From contig CAZLPS010000027.1 of assembly GCA_964561455.1 (NCBI GenBank), forward strand, positions 1 to 43,321: a stretch of DNA of 43,321 nt. Direction: 5' to 3'. Each line of letters opens with the position of its first letter. Position 1 is the stretch's first letter. Of this stretch, positions 34,346-42,692 are shown piece after piece. The DNA is from JABDGR01 sp964561455 (GTDB lineage: Bacteria; Verrucomicrobiota; Verrucomicrobiia; Opitutales; JABDGR01). Below the pieces are notes generated by a model that was not told the DNA's origin, made no database searches, and saw only the letters and a program-made list of their open reading frames with translations. A program made the position numbers and the translations under genes.

Positions 34346-35464
34346 TCAGGGCTTGCCGGGCGTCGGCTGGGCCTTCCCCTGTTCTAATTTCGGCGCCGCT
34401 GATCCGGGAAGATGGATTTGATCAAAGATCCCGCCGTCATCGAAATGCTCCTTTTGCGCTTTGGCCCAACCGCCAAAATCCGCAATGGTGGCGAGCTTGA
34501 TGGCCGGAAACTGCGCGGCATATTTGGCGTTGCCGTATTCCGTCGCCGGCCGGTACCAGTTCCGGGCGATTACGTCCTGGGCCTCGTTGGTATAGAGAAA
34601 TTGCAAATAGGCCTGGGCGGCTTCGCGGGTGCCGTGTTTGTCCACGGTCTTGTCCACCAGCGCCACCGCCGGTTCGGCCAGGATGCTCGAGGACGGCGTG
34701 ACGATTTCCAACCCATCCGCGGCGAACTCCTTGACCGCCAGGTGGGCTTCATTCTCCCACGCCAGCAGCACATCCCCTTGATGATTCTGGGCAAAGGTCA
34801 ACGTGGACCCGCGGGCCCCGCTGTCCAATATGGGAATTTGGGAATAAAGCTTCTTAACAAAATCTTTGGCGCCGGCCTCGGTACCGCTCTTCTCCTTCGC
34901 GTACGCCCAAGCCGCCAGATAGACCCAGCGCGCCCCGCCACCGGTCTTGGGATTGGGCGCAATACTGGTGACGCCCGGTTTGACCAAATCGTCCCAATCT
35001 TTAATGCCCCTGGGATTGCCCTTCCGAACCACAAAGATGATGGTGGACGTGTAGGGACTGCTGTTGGCCGGCAGCCGGGTCTGCCAATCCAGCGGCAAAA
35101 GTTTCGCCTCCCGGGCAATGGCGTCAATGTCATAGGCCAGCGCGAGCGTAACCACATCGGCCTCGAGACCGTCAATCACCGCGCGCGCCTGCTTCCCCGA
35201 TCCCCCATGGGACTGGTTGACGACCAGTTCCTGACCGGTCTGGGCTTTCCATTTTAAGCTGAACATCTTGTTCAACTCCCCATATAGCTCGCGCGTGGGG
35301 TCATAGGAAACATTGGTCAACGTTACCGTTTTTGCAGCCGCCGCGGGCGGCTCTCCGGCCGCCGCCAGCCGGCCACCGAATGATTCCAAAATGATGAGGC
35401 TCAGGATGCACCAAAAAATTCGGGGCACCCTGACGGCCCCCCAAGAGTTGCACCCCCCGCTCAT
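34346..35464 (-). CDS. sbp: sulfate ABC transporter substrate-binding protein
   Basis: A 372-residue periplasmic protein from ATG 35464; an in-frame ATG at 35509 would add 15 residues. A signal peptide (IFWCILSLIILESFGGRLAAA) precedes the sulfate-binding fold: TLTNVSYDPTRELYGELNKMF, VVNQSHGGSGKQARAVIDGLEADVVTLALAYDID, and GARWVYLAAWAYA with KLYSQIPILDSGARGSTLTF. It should deliver sulfate or thiosulfate to the CysTWA permease, of which cysW and cysA lie 6 kb away on the same strand. It is separated from them by the encapsulin operon. Confidence 0.95.
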   Translation of the reverse strand: MSGGCNSWGAVRVPRIFWCILSLIILESFGGRLAAAGEPPAAAAKTVTLTNVSYDPTRELYGELNKMFSLKWKAQTGQELVVNQSHGGSGKQARAVIDGLEADVVTLALAYDIDAIAREAKLLPLDWQTRLPANSSPYTSTIIFVVRKGNPRGIKDWDDLVKPGVTSIAPNPKTGGGARWVYLAAWAYAKEKSGTEAGAKDFVKKLYSQIPILDSGARGSTLTFAQNHQGDVLLAWENEAHLAVKEFAADGLEIVTPSSSILAEPAVALVDKTVDKHGTREAAQAYLQFLYTNEAQDVIARNWYRPATEYGNAKYAAQFPAIKLATIADFGGWAKAQKEHFDDGGIFDQIHLPGSAAPKLEQGKAQPTPGKP

Positions 35465-35663
35465 CGTGACGGCGTTGGCCCGAGTCCGGAAATAATGATT
35501 TCGTAACATGGAACAATAATTATGTACGGTGGCTTGTCTCGAAAAACTCAGCCTCACCGCCTGCGGATGATGGGCCGGCTGTTTTCAGGTCGGCGACGTT
35601 AGTCCTGAACAAGGGGCACTTTTGCCCATTCCCCGCCTTCCGGCAAGCTTAATCACTACTTTT

Positions 35664-35692
35664 TTTATATGTATTAATTTGATATAGATTAA
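35664..35692 (-). promoter_or_regulatory. candidate sbp promoter with shared motif
   Basis: On the minus strand TTAATC (35692-35687), a 17-bp spacer, and TATAAA (35669-35664), in a very AT-rich stretch upstream of sbp. The -35 part overlaps TAATCTATATC (complement of 35681-35691), which recurs with one change upstream of the encapsulin operon. A weak -35 overlapped by a repeated motif fits activator control (inference). Confidence 0.45.
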
Positions 35693-35760
35693 GGGGTTTG
35701 CACTGACTGAACCTCCACGACCCAAGCGGTTGTTCATGGGTGCCTGCTGGTTCGATGCCG

Positions 35761-36756
35761 TCAAATCTGCCAGTCCAAATCCGCCCCGGACCGCTTATTC
35801 GCCAATTTGTCCCGCACCGCCAGTTGCTTCTCCTCGTAGACGACCAGCGAGTTGGCCGGCACGCTTTGCATCAGAAAAACATTGGCCCCGATCGTCGAAT
35901 TTGCGCCAATGACCGTCGCCCCGCCGAGAATGGTCGAATTCGGGTAGATCGTCACGTGGTCCTCCACATCCGGATGGCGCTTGCCCCCTTTGACTATGTG
36001 ACCCGCTTCGTCCTTGACGAAGCTGCGCGCGCCCAGGGTAACCCCGTGATAAAGTTTCACGTGGTTGCCAATGCGGCAGGTTTCGCCCACCACCACCCCG
36101 GTGCCATGGTCGATAAAAAAATGGGTGCCAATGCTCGCTCCGGGGTGAATGTCCACACCGGTGCGCCCATGCGCCCACTCCGTCATCATGCGCGGCACAA
36201 TCGGCACGCCCAGTTGGTACAGGCGGTGGGCCAGACGCTGGATGGCCACGGCTTCCAAAAACGGGTAAGAGAGAATGATTTCCTCGCGCCGGATTGCCGC
36301 CGGGTCGCCTTGAAACGCCGCCTCGACATCCGTGTGCAACAAGGTCCGCACCTCCGGCAGCATTTGGCAGAATTTCCGGATGATCGGAGGCGTTCGGCCC
36401 GTGGGCTTGTGCGGATTTCCAATCCTCACGCCCTTGCGCACTTGGTCCGCCAGCCGGTTAAACACCGCCGCCAGCCGGATGGCGGTTAATTCTTCGAGCG
36501 ACCCGTGCTGCACCGCATCCTCATCGTGAAAACCGGGAAACAAAATTTGCAGCAGATCCTCGCAAATCTGGCCCACGGCCCGCTTGGACGGCATGTTGTG
36601 CGCGTCCCGCTTGTTCAAGCCGCCGACCTGTAAATAGGAGCGGAGCAGTTCAGGCATGGTCTCGTCCAACGCCTCTTTGATCCAAACTGCGTCCTTGCGC
36701 GGTTCCACGGAGGCCGCCGACGGCGGGGATTCTTTGTTGAGCAACAGAGTGGTCAT
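35761..36756 (-). CDS. epsC: serine O-acetyltransferase, EpsC type
   Basis: A 331-residue enzyme making O-acetylserine, the direct precursor of cysteine. The long helical N-terminus (1-195) and the left-handed beta-helix (200-300: GVDIHPGASIG, FIDHGTGVVVGETC, VKLYHGVTLG) fit EpsC-type rather than short CysE. The histidines in DIHPG and IDHGTG are the expected active-site residues. It starts five bases after the rhodanese stop, last gene of the encapsulin operon, which ties cysteine supply to cysteine desulfuration. Confidence 0.95.
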   Translation of the reverse strand: MTTLLLNKESPPSAASVEPRKDAVWIKEALDETMPELLRSYLQVGGLNKRDAHNMPSKRAVGQICEDLLQILFPGFHDEDAVQHGSLEELTAIRLAAVFNRLADQVRKGVRIGNPHKPTGRTPPIIRKFCQMLPEVRTLLHTDVEAAFQGDPAAIRREEIILSYPFLEAVAIQRLAHRLYQLGVPIVPRMMTEWAHGRTGVDIHPGASIGTHFFIDHGTGVVVGETCRIGNHVKLYHGVTLGARSFVKDEAGHIVKGGKRHPDVEDHVTIYPNSTILGGATVIGANSTIGANVFLMQSVPANSLVVYEEKQLAVRDKLANKRSGADLDWQI

Positions 36757-36761
36757 GAATT

Positions 36762-37295
36762 TTAACGCGGCAAATGTTTATTCCACGGCAGTTTGGCCAG
36801 CAGTAGTCCCATCCCGCAGAAATCGGCTATTCCGGCAAAAATCAACCCGCCACCCACCAATCCAGCGAAACCGAAAAACCCGCGGTTGACCAACCAGCCC
36901 AACAAGACCCCCGCCAGCACCATGGCGCCCGCCGCAATCCGCACCTGCCGTTCCAGACTGATGCCCCCGGCGCTGCCGCGCACCACCGGTAACCCCGCCG
37001 CAATCCAGGCCAGGGTTCCACCTGTGACCACGACGGGCTGGAATCCCGACTTGTCCAGTTTCGTGGCGGCGGTCCTGGCCCGTCCATCGGTCCGGCAAAT
37101 TAAATAGAGGGGCTGGTCTTTCGCCGCGTGGCCGCCGGCCACCAATGCCTCGGCCGTCAAATCGCCCAGCGGTACACTCCGGGCTTGGGGAATATGGACT
37201 TCCCCAAATTCAACCGGCGTGCGGACGTCCACCACGCGCAATTCCGGTTGCAGCGCCAGCAATGAATGAAGTTCTCCCGGAGCGATCGTCTTCAT
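36762..37295 (-). CDS. rhodanese with C-terminal membrane domain
   Basis: A 177-residue protein. Residues 1-105 are a single rhodanese domain with catalytic Cys67 in the loop CRTDGR, which accepts sulfane sulfur. Residues 118-165 form two transmembrane helices (IAAGAMVLAGVLLGWLV and GFAGLVGGGLIFAGIADFC) of the DUF2892 kind, so the sulfurtransferase is held at the membrane. Its start overlaps the cysteine desulfurase stop by 4 bases (ATGA). It probably takes sulfur from, or passes it to, the desulfurase/encapsulin system. Confidence 0.93.
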   Translation of the reverse strand: MKTIAPGELHSLLALQPELRVVDVRTPVEFGEVHIPQARSVPLGDLTAEALVAGGHAAKDQPLYLICRTDGRARTAATKLDKSGFQPVVVTGGTLAWIAAGLPVVRGSAGGISLERQVRIAAGAMVLAGVLLGWLVNRGFFGFAGLVGGGLIFAGIADFCGMGLLLAKLPWNKHLPR

Positions 37296-39007
37296 GATTC
37301 CCAACTGTTGCGCAGGGTCTTCAGCACGCGGACCAGCGTGTCCACCTCCTGCGGTGTGTTGTAAAATGCCAGGGAGGGCCGCACCGTGCTTTCGAGGCCA
37401 AAATGCCGTTGTGAGGGTTGTGCGCAATGATGGCCCGCCCGCACCGCAATTCCCTGCCGGTCCAGTTGCTTCGCAATGCTTTCATTGGAAACTCCGGGAA
37501 TGACAAACGACAGGACGCTCGCCTTGTTGGCTGCCGTGCCAATGGGTCGCAGCCCCGGCACTTGCGCCAGGGCCTGCGTGGCGTATTCCAACAGCGCGTG
37601 TTCATAGGCGGCAATGGCGGGCAGGCCAATCTTCATCAGATAATCAATCGCCGCGCCCAACCCCACCACCCCGGCAATATCCGGCGTGCCCGCCTCAAAT
37701 TTTTCCGGAGGCTCCTGGTAAACCGTCTCCTCGAAGCGCACGTCTTTGATCATGTGTCCTCCGCCCTGCCAGGGTGGCATGGCCTTGAGCAAAGCCGCCT
37801 TGCCGTAAACTGCCCCGACGCCCGTCGGCCCAAAAACCTTGTGCCCGGAGAAAACAAAAAAGTCCGCATCGAGCAGTTGGACGTTAACGGGCAGATGCGG
37901 CGTGGATTGTGCCCCATCCACCAGCACCGGCACGCCGCGGGCGTGCGCCAGCGCGATGATTTCCTCGACCGGATTCACCGTACCCAGGGCGTTCGAAACG
38001 TGGGCCACTGCGACCATCTTGGTTTTGGAATTGAGCAACTTGGCATATTCGCCGATAACCAATTCGCCCCGATCATTGATCGGCACCACCCGGATCACCG
38101 CGCCCACCTGTTTGGCCAGGATCTGCCAGGGCACGATGTTGGCATGGTGCTCCATTTCGGTCAGGATAATCTCGTCCCCGGCGCGGATCTGTTCCCGCCC
38201 ATGGCTCTGGGCGACCAGGTTGATGCCTTCCGTCGTCCCGCGCACAAAAATGATTTCCTTCGCGTCCGCCGCGCCCAGGAACTGCCGCACCTTTTCCCGG
38301 CCCGCTTCAAACAACTCCGTGGCGCGGGCCGCCAGCGTGTGCGCCGCCCGGTGAATGTTGGAATTGTCGCGGCGGTAAAACTGCGCCGTCGCGTCAATGA
38401 CCGCCTTGGGCTTGTGCGTCGTGGCGGCGTTATCAAGCCAAATTAATGGTTTCCCATTTACCTCCTGGTGCAGGGCGGGAAAGTCCCGCCGCACCGCGTC
38501 AATATCAAATGCCGGCAGCAGCGAGCATGACTGCGGGTGCGTGGCCCGGGCGAGCGGCGACCGGAAAGAGGCCTCCCCGGCGCGCAGAAAATAGTATTCC
38601 GACGACGGGACCGGGGCGTTCTGGCCGCGCTTGGGCAGCGTGGCTCCCGGCGCATTTTCCGCGCCGGCCTTTCGGCTTTGGAGTAGATTGCCCTTGCAGC
38701 GGGGCTCGCCAAAGGCGTGGGTGTCACCTTCGGCGATTCCCCCTTTGGGCGCCCCGGAATTAGTGCCGGCGTCCGGTGATTGCGGATGCACCGGTGGCAC
38801 CGGCACCCGCGTTTCCGCCACGGAAGGGGTCCGCTCCAAGTTGGCGATGTCCGGCAAGCCGGACACGCCCGCGGCCTCGCTGGAGGCCCCCACCGCATCG
38901 CCATTATGCGCAAATGCTTCGGCCACCAAACGCCTGACCAGATCATTATGGGGATCCGCCGGCCCTGGCGCCGCCACCACCGGAGAACGATTATCGGTTG
39001 TAATCAT
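37292..39007 (-). CDS. SufS-type cysteine desulfurase with cargo extension
   Basis: A 571-residue protein. Residues 166-571 are a group II cysteine desulfurase: LDNAATTHKP, HHANIVPWQILAK, DGAQSTPH, PLP lysine Lys390 in FSGHKVFGPTG, and catalytic Cys528 in AVRAGHHCAQP. It releases sulfur from cysteine as persulfide, leaving alanine. Residues 1-165 are Pro/Ala/Gly-rich and probably disordered, with two more conserved-looking islands: SGLPDIANL (49-57) and SSEYYFLRAGEASF (135-148). Such extensions direct desulfurases into Family 2A encapsulins. The start codon lies inside the encapsulin gene (17-base overlap), so the two are translationally coupled. Confidence 0.95.
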   Translation of the reverse strand: MITTDNRSPVVAAPGPADPHNDLVRRLVAEAFAHNGDAVGASSEAAGVSGLPDIANLERTPSVAETRVPVPPVHPQSPDAGTNSGAPKGGIAEGDTHAFGEPRCKGNLLQSRKAGAENAPGATLPKRGQNAPVPSSEYYFLRAGEASFRSPLARATHPQSCSLLPAFDIDAVRRDFPALHQEVNGKPLIWLDNAATTHKPKAVIDATAQFYRRDNSNIHRAAHTLAARATELFEAGREKVRQFLGAADAKEIIFVRGTTEGINLVAQSHGREQIRAGDEIILTEMEHHANIVPWQILAKQVGAVIRVVPINDRGELVIGEYAKLLNSKTKMVAVAHVSNALGTVNPVEEIIALAHARGVPVLVDGAQSTPHLPVNVQLLDADFFVFSGHKVFGPTGVGAVYGKAALLKAMPPWQGGGHMIKDVRFEETVYQEPPEKFEAGTPDIAGVVGLGAAIDYLMKIGLPAIAAYEHALLEYATQALAQVPGLRPIGTAANKASVLSFVIPGVSNESIAKQLDRQGIAVRAGHHCAQPSQRHFGLESTVRPSLAFYNTPQEVDTLVRVLKTLRNSWES

Positions 39008-39959
39008 GATATTGGTTCACCACCACGTTGTCCAACCGTGCAATCGCATCGGACGTAAGCACGGAAGCGGAGAAGTACCTGGTCACCAAATGCGACGCGA
39101 TGGAGTTCTCGTTGGTGCCCATGTAGCGAATGGATAATCCCGGCTCGACTTCACCCGTGACCCCGACCTTCTGCAATCCGACCACCCCTTGTTCGGCCTC
39201 CCCCACCCGGAGCAAAAGGATGCTCGTCGTGGTCGCCTTGTCCGTCAATTCCAGCTTGTTGCTGGGAATCAACGGCACGCCGCGCCACGTCAAAAATGGC
39301 GTGCCGAACAGTTGCACCGTCGGCGGCGGCACCCCCCGGCGGGTGCATTCACGGCCAAACGCGGCGATGGCCTTGGGGTGGGCCAGGAAAAACGCCGGCT
39401 TCTTCCAGACCAGTGTCAACAAATCATCCAGATCGTCCGGCGTCGGCCCGCCCCTCCGGGTCTTGATGATCTGCGCCGGGTCCACCTCGTTAATCAGTCC
39501 AAATTCAGCATGATTAATCAGTTCCCATTCTTCGCGCTCGCGCACGGATTCCACCGTCAGGCGGATTTGCTCCCGCAGTTGGTCAATCTGGTTGCTATAG
39601 AGGTCCGTCACGCGCGTGTGCGTGCGCAATACTGTCTGGAGCGTGCTCAGATGATATTCACGCGGCGCCCGTTCGTAGTCCACATAAGTGGTCGGCAGCT
39701 TCGGCTCCCCGCCGTCCACCGTGAGGATTTCCTGCCGGCCTTCCCCGAACTCGTTGGCGGCCTGGCCCTTGGCCGCCTTGGCCACCCGGTTGACCCGGTA
39801 AACGCCGCCATCCACGTCCACCCAGGGCAGCAGGCGGTGCAGCCAGCGCGGCGTGATTTCCGTCATTTGCGGCACCGTCACGGTGGCCGTGGCCAGATTT
39901 CGCGCCGCCGTGGCGCTCAAGCTCAGGCGAGGTTCAATAACGTCGGTGTTTTTACTCAT
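38991..39959 (-). CDS. Family 2A encapsulin shell protein (SrpI-like)
   Basis: A 322-residue HK97-fold shell protein of encapsulin Family 2. The N-arm reads LSLSATAARNLATATVTVPQ (12-31) and ITPRWLHRLLPWVDVDGGVYRVNR (35-58), close to SrpI. Then come an E-loop region (60-95), the spine helix LYSNQIDQLREQIRLTVESV (120-139) and the A-domain. The cNMP-binding insert of Family 2B is absent, hence 2A. The shells known from this family enclose cysteine desulfurase, and the next gene encodes one. An unusually long leader precedes the gene. No upstream protein gene belongs to the operon. Confidence 0.95.
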   Translation of the reverse strand: MSKNTDVIEPRLSLSATAARNLATATVTVPQMTEITPRWLHRLLPWVDVDGGVYRVNRVAKAAKGQAANEFGEGRQEILTVDGGEPKLPTTYVDYERAPREYHLSTLQTVLRTHTRVTDLYSNQIDQLREQIRLTVESVREREEWELINHAEFGLINEVDPAQIIKTRRGGPTPDDLDDLLTLVWKKPAFFLAHPKAIAAFGRECTRRGVPPPTVQLFGTPFLTWRGVPLIPSNKLELTDKATTTSILLLRVGEAEQGVVGLQKVGVTGEVEPGLSIRYMGTNENSIASHLVTRYFSASVLTSDAIARLDNVVVNQYHDYNR

Positions 39960-40291
39960 GATGATTTTATGGCTTGGGGATCAGTGTTGTTGAAAAGTAA
40001 TAATTGGCCGGGCACCTCGCGGCTCTGCGGCGTCACTCCCCGTTTGAACGCGCCGCAAGGGGTCCGCCCCAAGCGGGGATCGGCGGTCGCCCACGGCGCA
40101 CGCCATCCGGGAGCCAGTGGCCCCGGCTAAATCATCCCGGCGGAATAAACGGTGGAAGCGAATCGACATGAAGGAAATTTCCTTTTCATGGCGCTTCCAG
40201 AAGTCCGGTCAGCAACCGAGTACAAATCTGCCACTCACTGATGGTTGGTATCGGGCCGACCACGGCCCCGAATCATCCATTTAGGACCGTC

Positions 40292-40319
40292 ATGTTAGGA
40301 TTCGCATCGCCCTTGTCAA
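40292..40319 (-). promoter_or_regulatory. candidate encapsulin promoter (P1)
   Basis: On the minus strand a perfect TTGACA (40319-40314), a 16-bp spacer, and TAACAT (40297-40292). Transcription would start near 40285, giving a leader of about 325 bases before the encapsulin ATG. Confidence 0.5.
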
Positions 40320-40392
40320 TCCCGGGATTCAATTTCTCTTGCCAGCACTAAAATGCGCGATACGTTCGCCGTACACCATTGAATGTTTAAAG

Positions 40393-40420
40393 TTAATATA
40401 ACGATCTCGATAGAGATTAC
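40393..40420 (-). promoter_or_regulatory. candidate encapsulin promoter (P2) with shared motif
   Basis: On the minus strand GTAATC (40420-40415), a 16-bp spacer, and TATTAA (40398-40393). The -35 part overlaps TAATCTCTATC, one base different from TAATCTATATC at the sbp promoter candidate. The same segment contains the inverted repeat ATCTC-GATA-GAGAT (40404-40417), a possible operator. Confidence 0.4.
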
Positions 40421-40515
40421 CGCCAGCGCAGATCCCATTCCCCCCGAGGGCCTGGTCCCGTAAGTGGCCGGATCTTCTGGCGCAATTCCCGCTTCAACCC
40501 GACTGCCATTCCATC

Positions 40516-41478
40516 ATGACTTCATTCCTCTTCCTGACGTGCGTTGCCATCCTCGGTATCTCGTTCCTCTGCTCACTCACCGAGGCCGTCTTGTTCACGT
40601 TAAATCCGCTCAAGCTCAAGCTGCAGCATCATCGCGGGGAAATCCTGGCCGGCCGCTGGCTTGCCATGAAACAACGCATCGAGCGACCGGTGTCCGCAAT
40701 CCTTATTTTCAATACTTTGGCCAATACCGGTCTGGCCACTTTGGCCGGCGCAATTTTTGTGCAGGTCTGCGGGGCGCAGTGGTTGTGGCTCTTTTCCCTG
40801 GCCTTGACCCTGTTGCTGCTCTTTGCCGGTGAAATGGCTCCAAAGATACTGGGGGTGCATCACGCCGAACGCCTGGCCCCGCGCTTGATCGGCCCCCTCA
40901 CCTGGATGTTGAAATTGTGCCGCCCGCTGGTGGCCGTGATGGAAAAATTCTGCGTCCTTTTGAAACGTACGCCCGAGGCGGAACGCAACGCCAGTGAGCG
41001 CATCATGGACATTATTACCCTGGTGCAAGCCGCCAAGTCAGAACAGTTGCTGAACAATCGCGAGGAAATTATCATCATTCATGCGGCGACGCTCAGCGCC
41101 CGGCGCGTCAAGACGGTCATGGTGCCGAGGGACTCAATCAAGTTCTTTGAAAAGGAAAAATCGCTGCGGGAAAACGTGCTCGCGGCCGGCCCCAAGTTGC
41201 ACCGCAGCTATCCGGTTACCGCCAGCGGCCAAATTGTGGGCTCCATTCGCGTCCGCGAATTGTTTGTCCAAAGCCTGAGCCAGACCATCCCGGCAGACTG
41301 GACCCAGCTAATCCGGCCCGCCCTGACGATTGAGGCCATGGCTCCACTTACCCAGCTCCTCGCCCAGTTTCTCGAAAAACATGAAATTGCGTCTCTCGTG
41401 ACTGACGCCCAGGGCCGACTCATCGGTTGGATTACCCTGGATGACGTTACCCAGGTGCTCATGGGGGCCAGAATTTAA
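40516..41478 (+). CDS. CNNM/DUF21-CBS membrane protein
   Basis: A 320-residue protein. Residues 1-145 form a CNNM (DUF21) transmembrane domain: SLTEAVLFTLNPLKLKL, AILIFNTLANTGLATLAGAIF and LLLLFAGEMAPKILGVHHAERLAPRL. Residues 180-320 are a CBS-like pair ending in IASLVTDAQGRLIGWITLDDVTQVLMG. The family covers putative Mg/Co transport or efflux proteins (CorB/MpfA-like). It is the only plus-strand gene of the sulfur island and sits between cysA (convergent) and the encapsulin operon (divergent). A link to sulfur is not evident. Confidence 0.9.
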   Translation: MTSFLFLTCVAILGISFLCSLTEAVLFTLNPLKLKLQHHRGEILAGRWLAMKQRIERPVSAILIFNTLANTGLATLAGAIFVQVCGAQWLWLFSLALTLLLLFAGEMAPKILGVHHAERLAPRLIGPLTWMLKLCRPLVAVMEKFCVLLKRTPEAERNASERIMDIITLVQAAKSEQLLNNREEIIIIHAATLSARRVKTVMVPRDSIKFFEKEKSLRENVLAAGPKLHRSYPVTASGQIVGSIRVRELFVQSLSQTIPADWTQLIRPALTIEAMAPLTQLLAQFLEKHEIASLVTDAQGRLIGWITLDDVTQVLMGARI

Positions 41479-41537
41479 GAATCCCCGGAGTTTCCTGGTC
41501 GCATCGCCAGCAACCGTCCGACGCGATTTTCTTGCGG

Positions 41538-42632
41538 TTAGCCTTGTTTCCGCTCCGCGGCGCCAACTCCCGCCGGGGAGTTCACCGGCACCGGTGCTCC
41601 TGGTTTGGTGAAAATTCGCGGCCGGCGGAAGCGGGCGTGCGCCAAATCACCATGCTTGAGTTTCAACTTGTCGAGGTCATAACGGCTTAATTCCACGTCG
41701 AACCATTCGCCGGTCTTGTTGCCGACCACCTGCACCCGCGCCCCGGCCCCGGCCGCAAAGACGTGGTGGACGACCACCGGAATGGTGTCCGCCGCCGGCT
41801 CGCGCATGAGTTCAATATCGTGCGGGCGCACATAGGTGACGGCACCCTTCGCCGGCGTGGCTTCATCCGGCGCGTTGGGGACGGCGGTAAATTCGAGGCG
41901 GTTGACGTTGCCCAAAAACTCAAAGACGAATGGCGTCGCGGGATTGTCGTAAATCTCTTGCGGTGGACCGATCTGCTCGATGCGGGCGTTGTTCATCACC
42001 ACGACTTCATCGGCCAGTTCCAGCGCCTCCTCCTGGTCGTGGGTCACAAAGACCGTCGTCAGTTGCACCTGCTCATGAAACCGGCGCAACCAGCGCCGCA
42101 ATTCCTTGCGCACCTTCGCATCGAGCGCGCCGAATGGCTCGTCGAGCAAGAGCACCTTGGGCTGCGTGGCGAGTGCGCGCGCGAGCGCCACCCGCTGCCG
42201 CTGGCCACCGGAAAGCTGGTGCGGGCGCCGGTGCGCGATGCCGGGAAGTTGCACCAGTTCGAGCAGCTCGTTGACTCGCTTCGCAATTTCCTCTTTGGGC
42301 GGGCGCGTCTTGCGACCACGGACCTTCAAACCAAACGCCACGTTCTCAAAAATCGTCAAATGGCGGAACAGCGCGTAGTGCTGGAAAACAAATCCCACGC
42401 CCCGCTCGCCCGGCGGCGTATCCGTCACATCCTCGCCATGGAGGTAAACCCGCCCATTGCTGCCAGGGTCGGCATACTCGAGGCCTGCGAGCACGCGCAG
42501 CAGCGTCGTCTTGCCGCTGCCGGACGGCCCGAGGAGCGCGACGAGCTGGCCGGTGGGAACCTTTAGCTCAAGGTTTTCCAAGGCAACAAATTGGCCGAAG
42601 GTCTTGCGAATGTTTACAGCATGAATGCTCAT
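41538..42632 (-). CDS. cysA: sulfate ABC transporter ATP-binding protein
   Basis: A 364-residue ATPase of the sulfate/thiosulfate importer. Walker A GPSGSGKT (35-42), Q-loop FVFQHYALF, signature LSGGQ (140-144), Walker B LLLDEP and FVTHDQEEA are intact. The C-terminal regulatory OB-like domain includes AVTYVRPHDIELMR, typical of CysA. It is downstream of cysW by 60 bases on the same strand. Confidence 0.95.
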   Translation of the reverse strand: MSIHAVNIRKTFGQFVALENLELKVPTGQLVALLGPSGSGKTTLLRVLAGLEYADPGSNGRVYLHGEDVTDTPPGERGVGFVFQHYALFRHLTIFENVAFGLKVRGRKTRPPKEEIAKRVNELLELVQLPGIAHRRPHQLSGGQRQRVALARALATQPKVLLLDEPFGALDAKVRKELRRWLRRFHEQVQLTTVFVTHDQEEALELADEVVVMNNARIEQIGPPQEIYDNPATPFVFEFLGNVNRLEFTAVPNAPDEATPAKGAVTYVRPHDIELMREPAADTIPVVVHHVFAAGAGARVQVVGNKTGEWFDVELSRYDLDKLKLKHGDLAHARFRRPRIFTKPGAPVPVNSPAGVGAAERKQG

Positions 42633-42692
42633 TAAGTCGAAATCCGGGAGTGGTGGTAGTCGGGGAAAAGTTATAGCCGGGCGGGGCGGGCA

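Larger units (their letters stand above)
39960..40515. other. encapsulin leader and divergent intergenic region
   Basis: A 556-base gap between divergent genes. Minus-strand features: AAGGAAATTTCCTT palindrome (40171-40184); GC-rich inverted repeats at 40030-40135; two promoter candidates (listed separately). A 62-residue frame (complement 40166-39981, MSIRFHRLFRRDDLAGATGS) ends 21 bases before the encapsulin start. It has no known relative and may be chance. I see no match to a riboswitch class I know. Confidence 0.55.

Noticed and set aside
33018..34421. 467-residue plus-strand frame
   Set aside because: Antisense to the FAD-binding protein gene; translation is Arg/Pro/His-rich as expected from a shadow frame.
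40101..40135. GCCACTGG within a hairpin of the encapsulin leader as a cobalamin riboswitch hint
   Set aside because: The remaining conserved blocks, including the B12 box and upstream GGGAA/GGTG parts, are missing; it is explained by a simple GC-rich stem.
39981..40166. 62-residue minus-strand ORF in the encapsulin leader as a protein gene
   Set aside because: No family resemblance and Arg-rich composition; kept only as a possible leader peptide in the findings.
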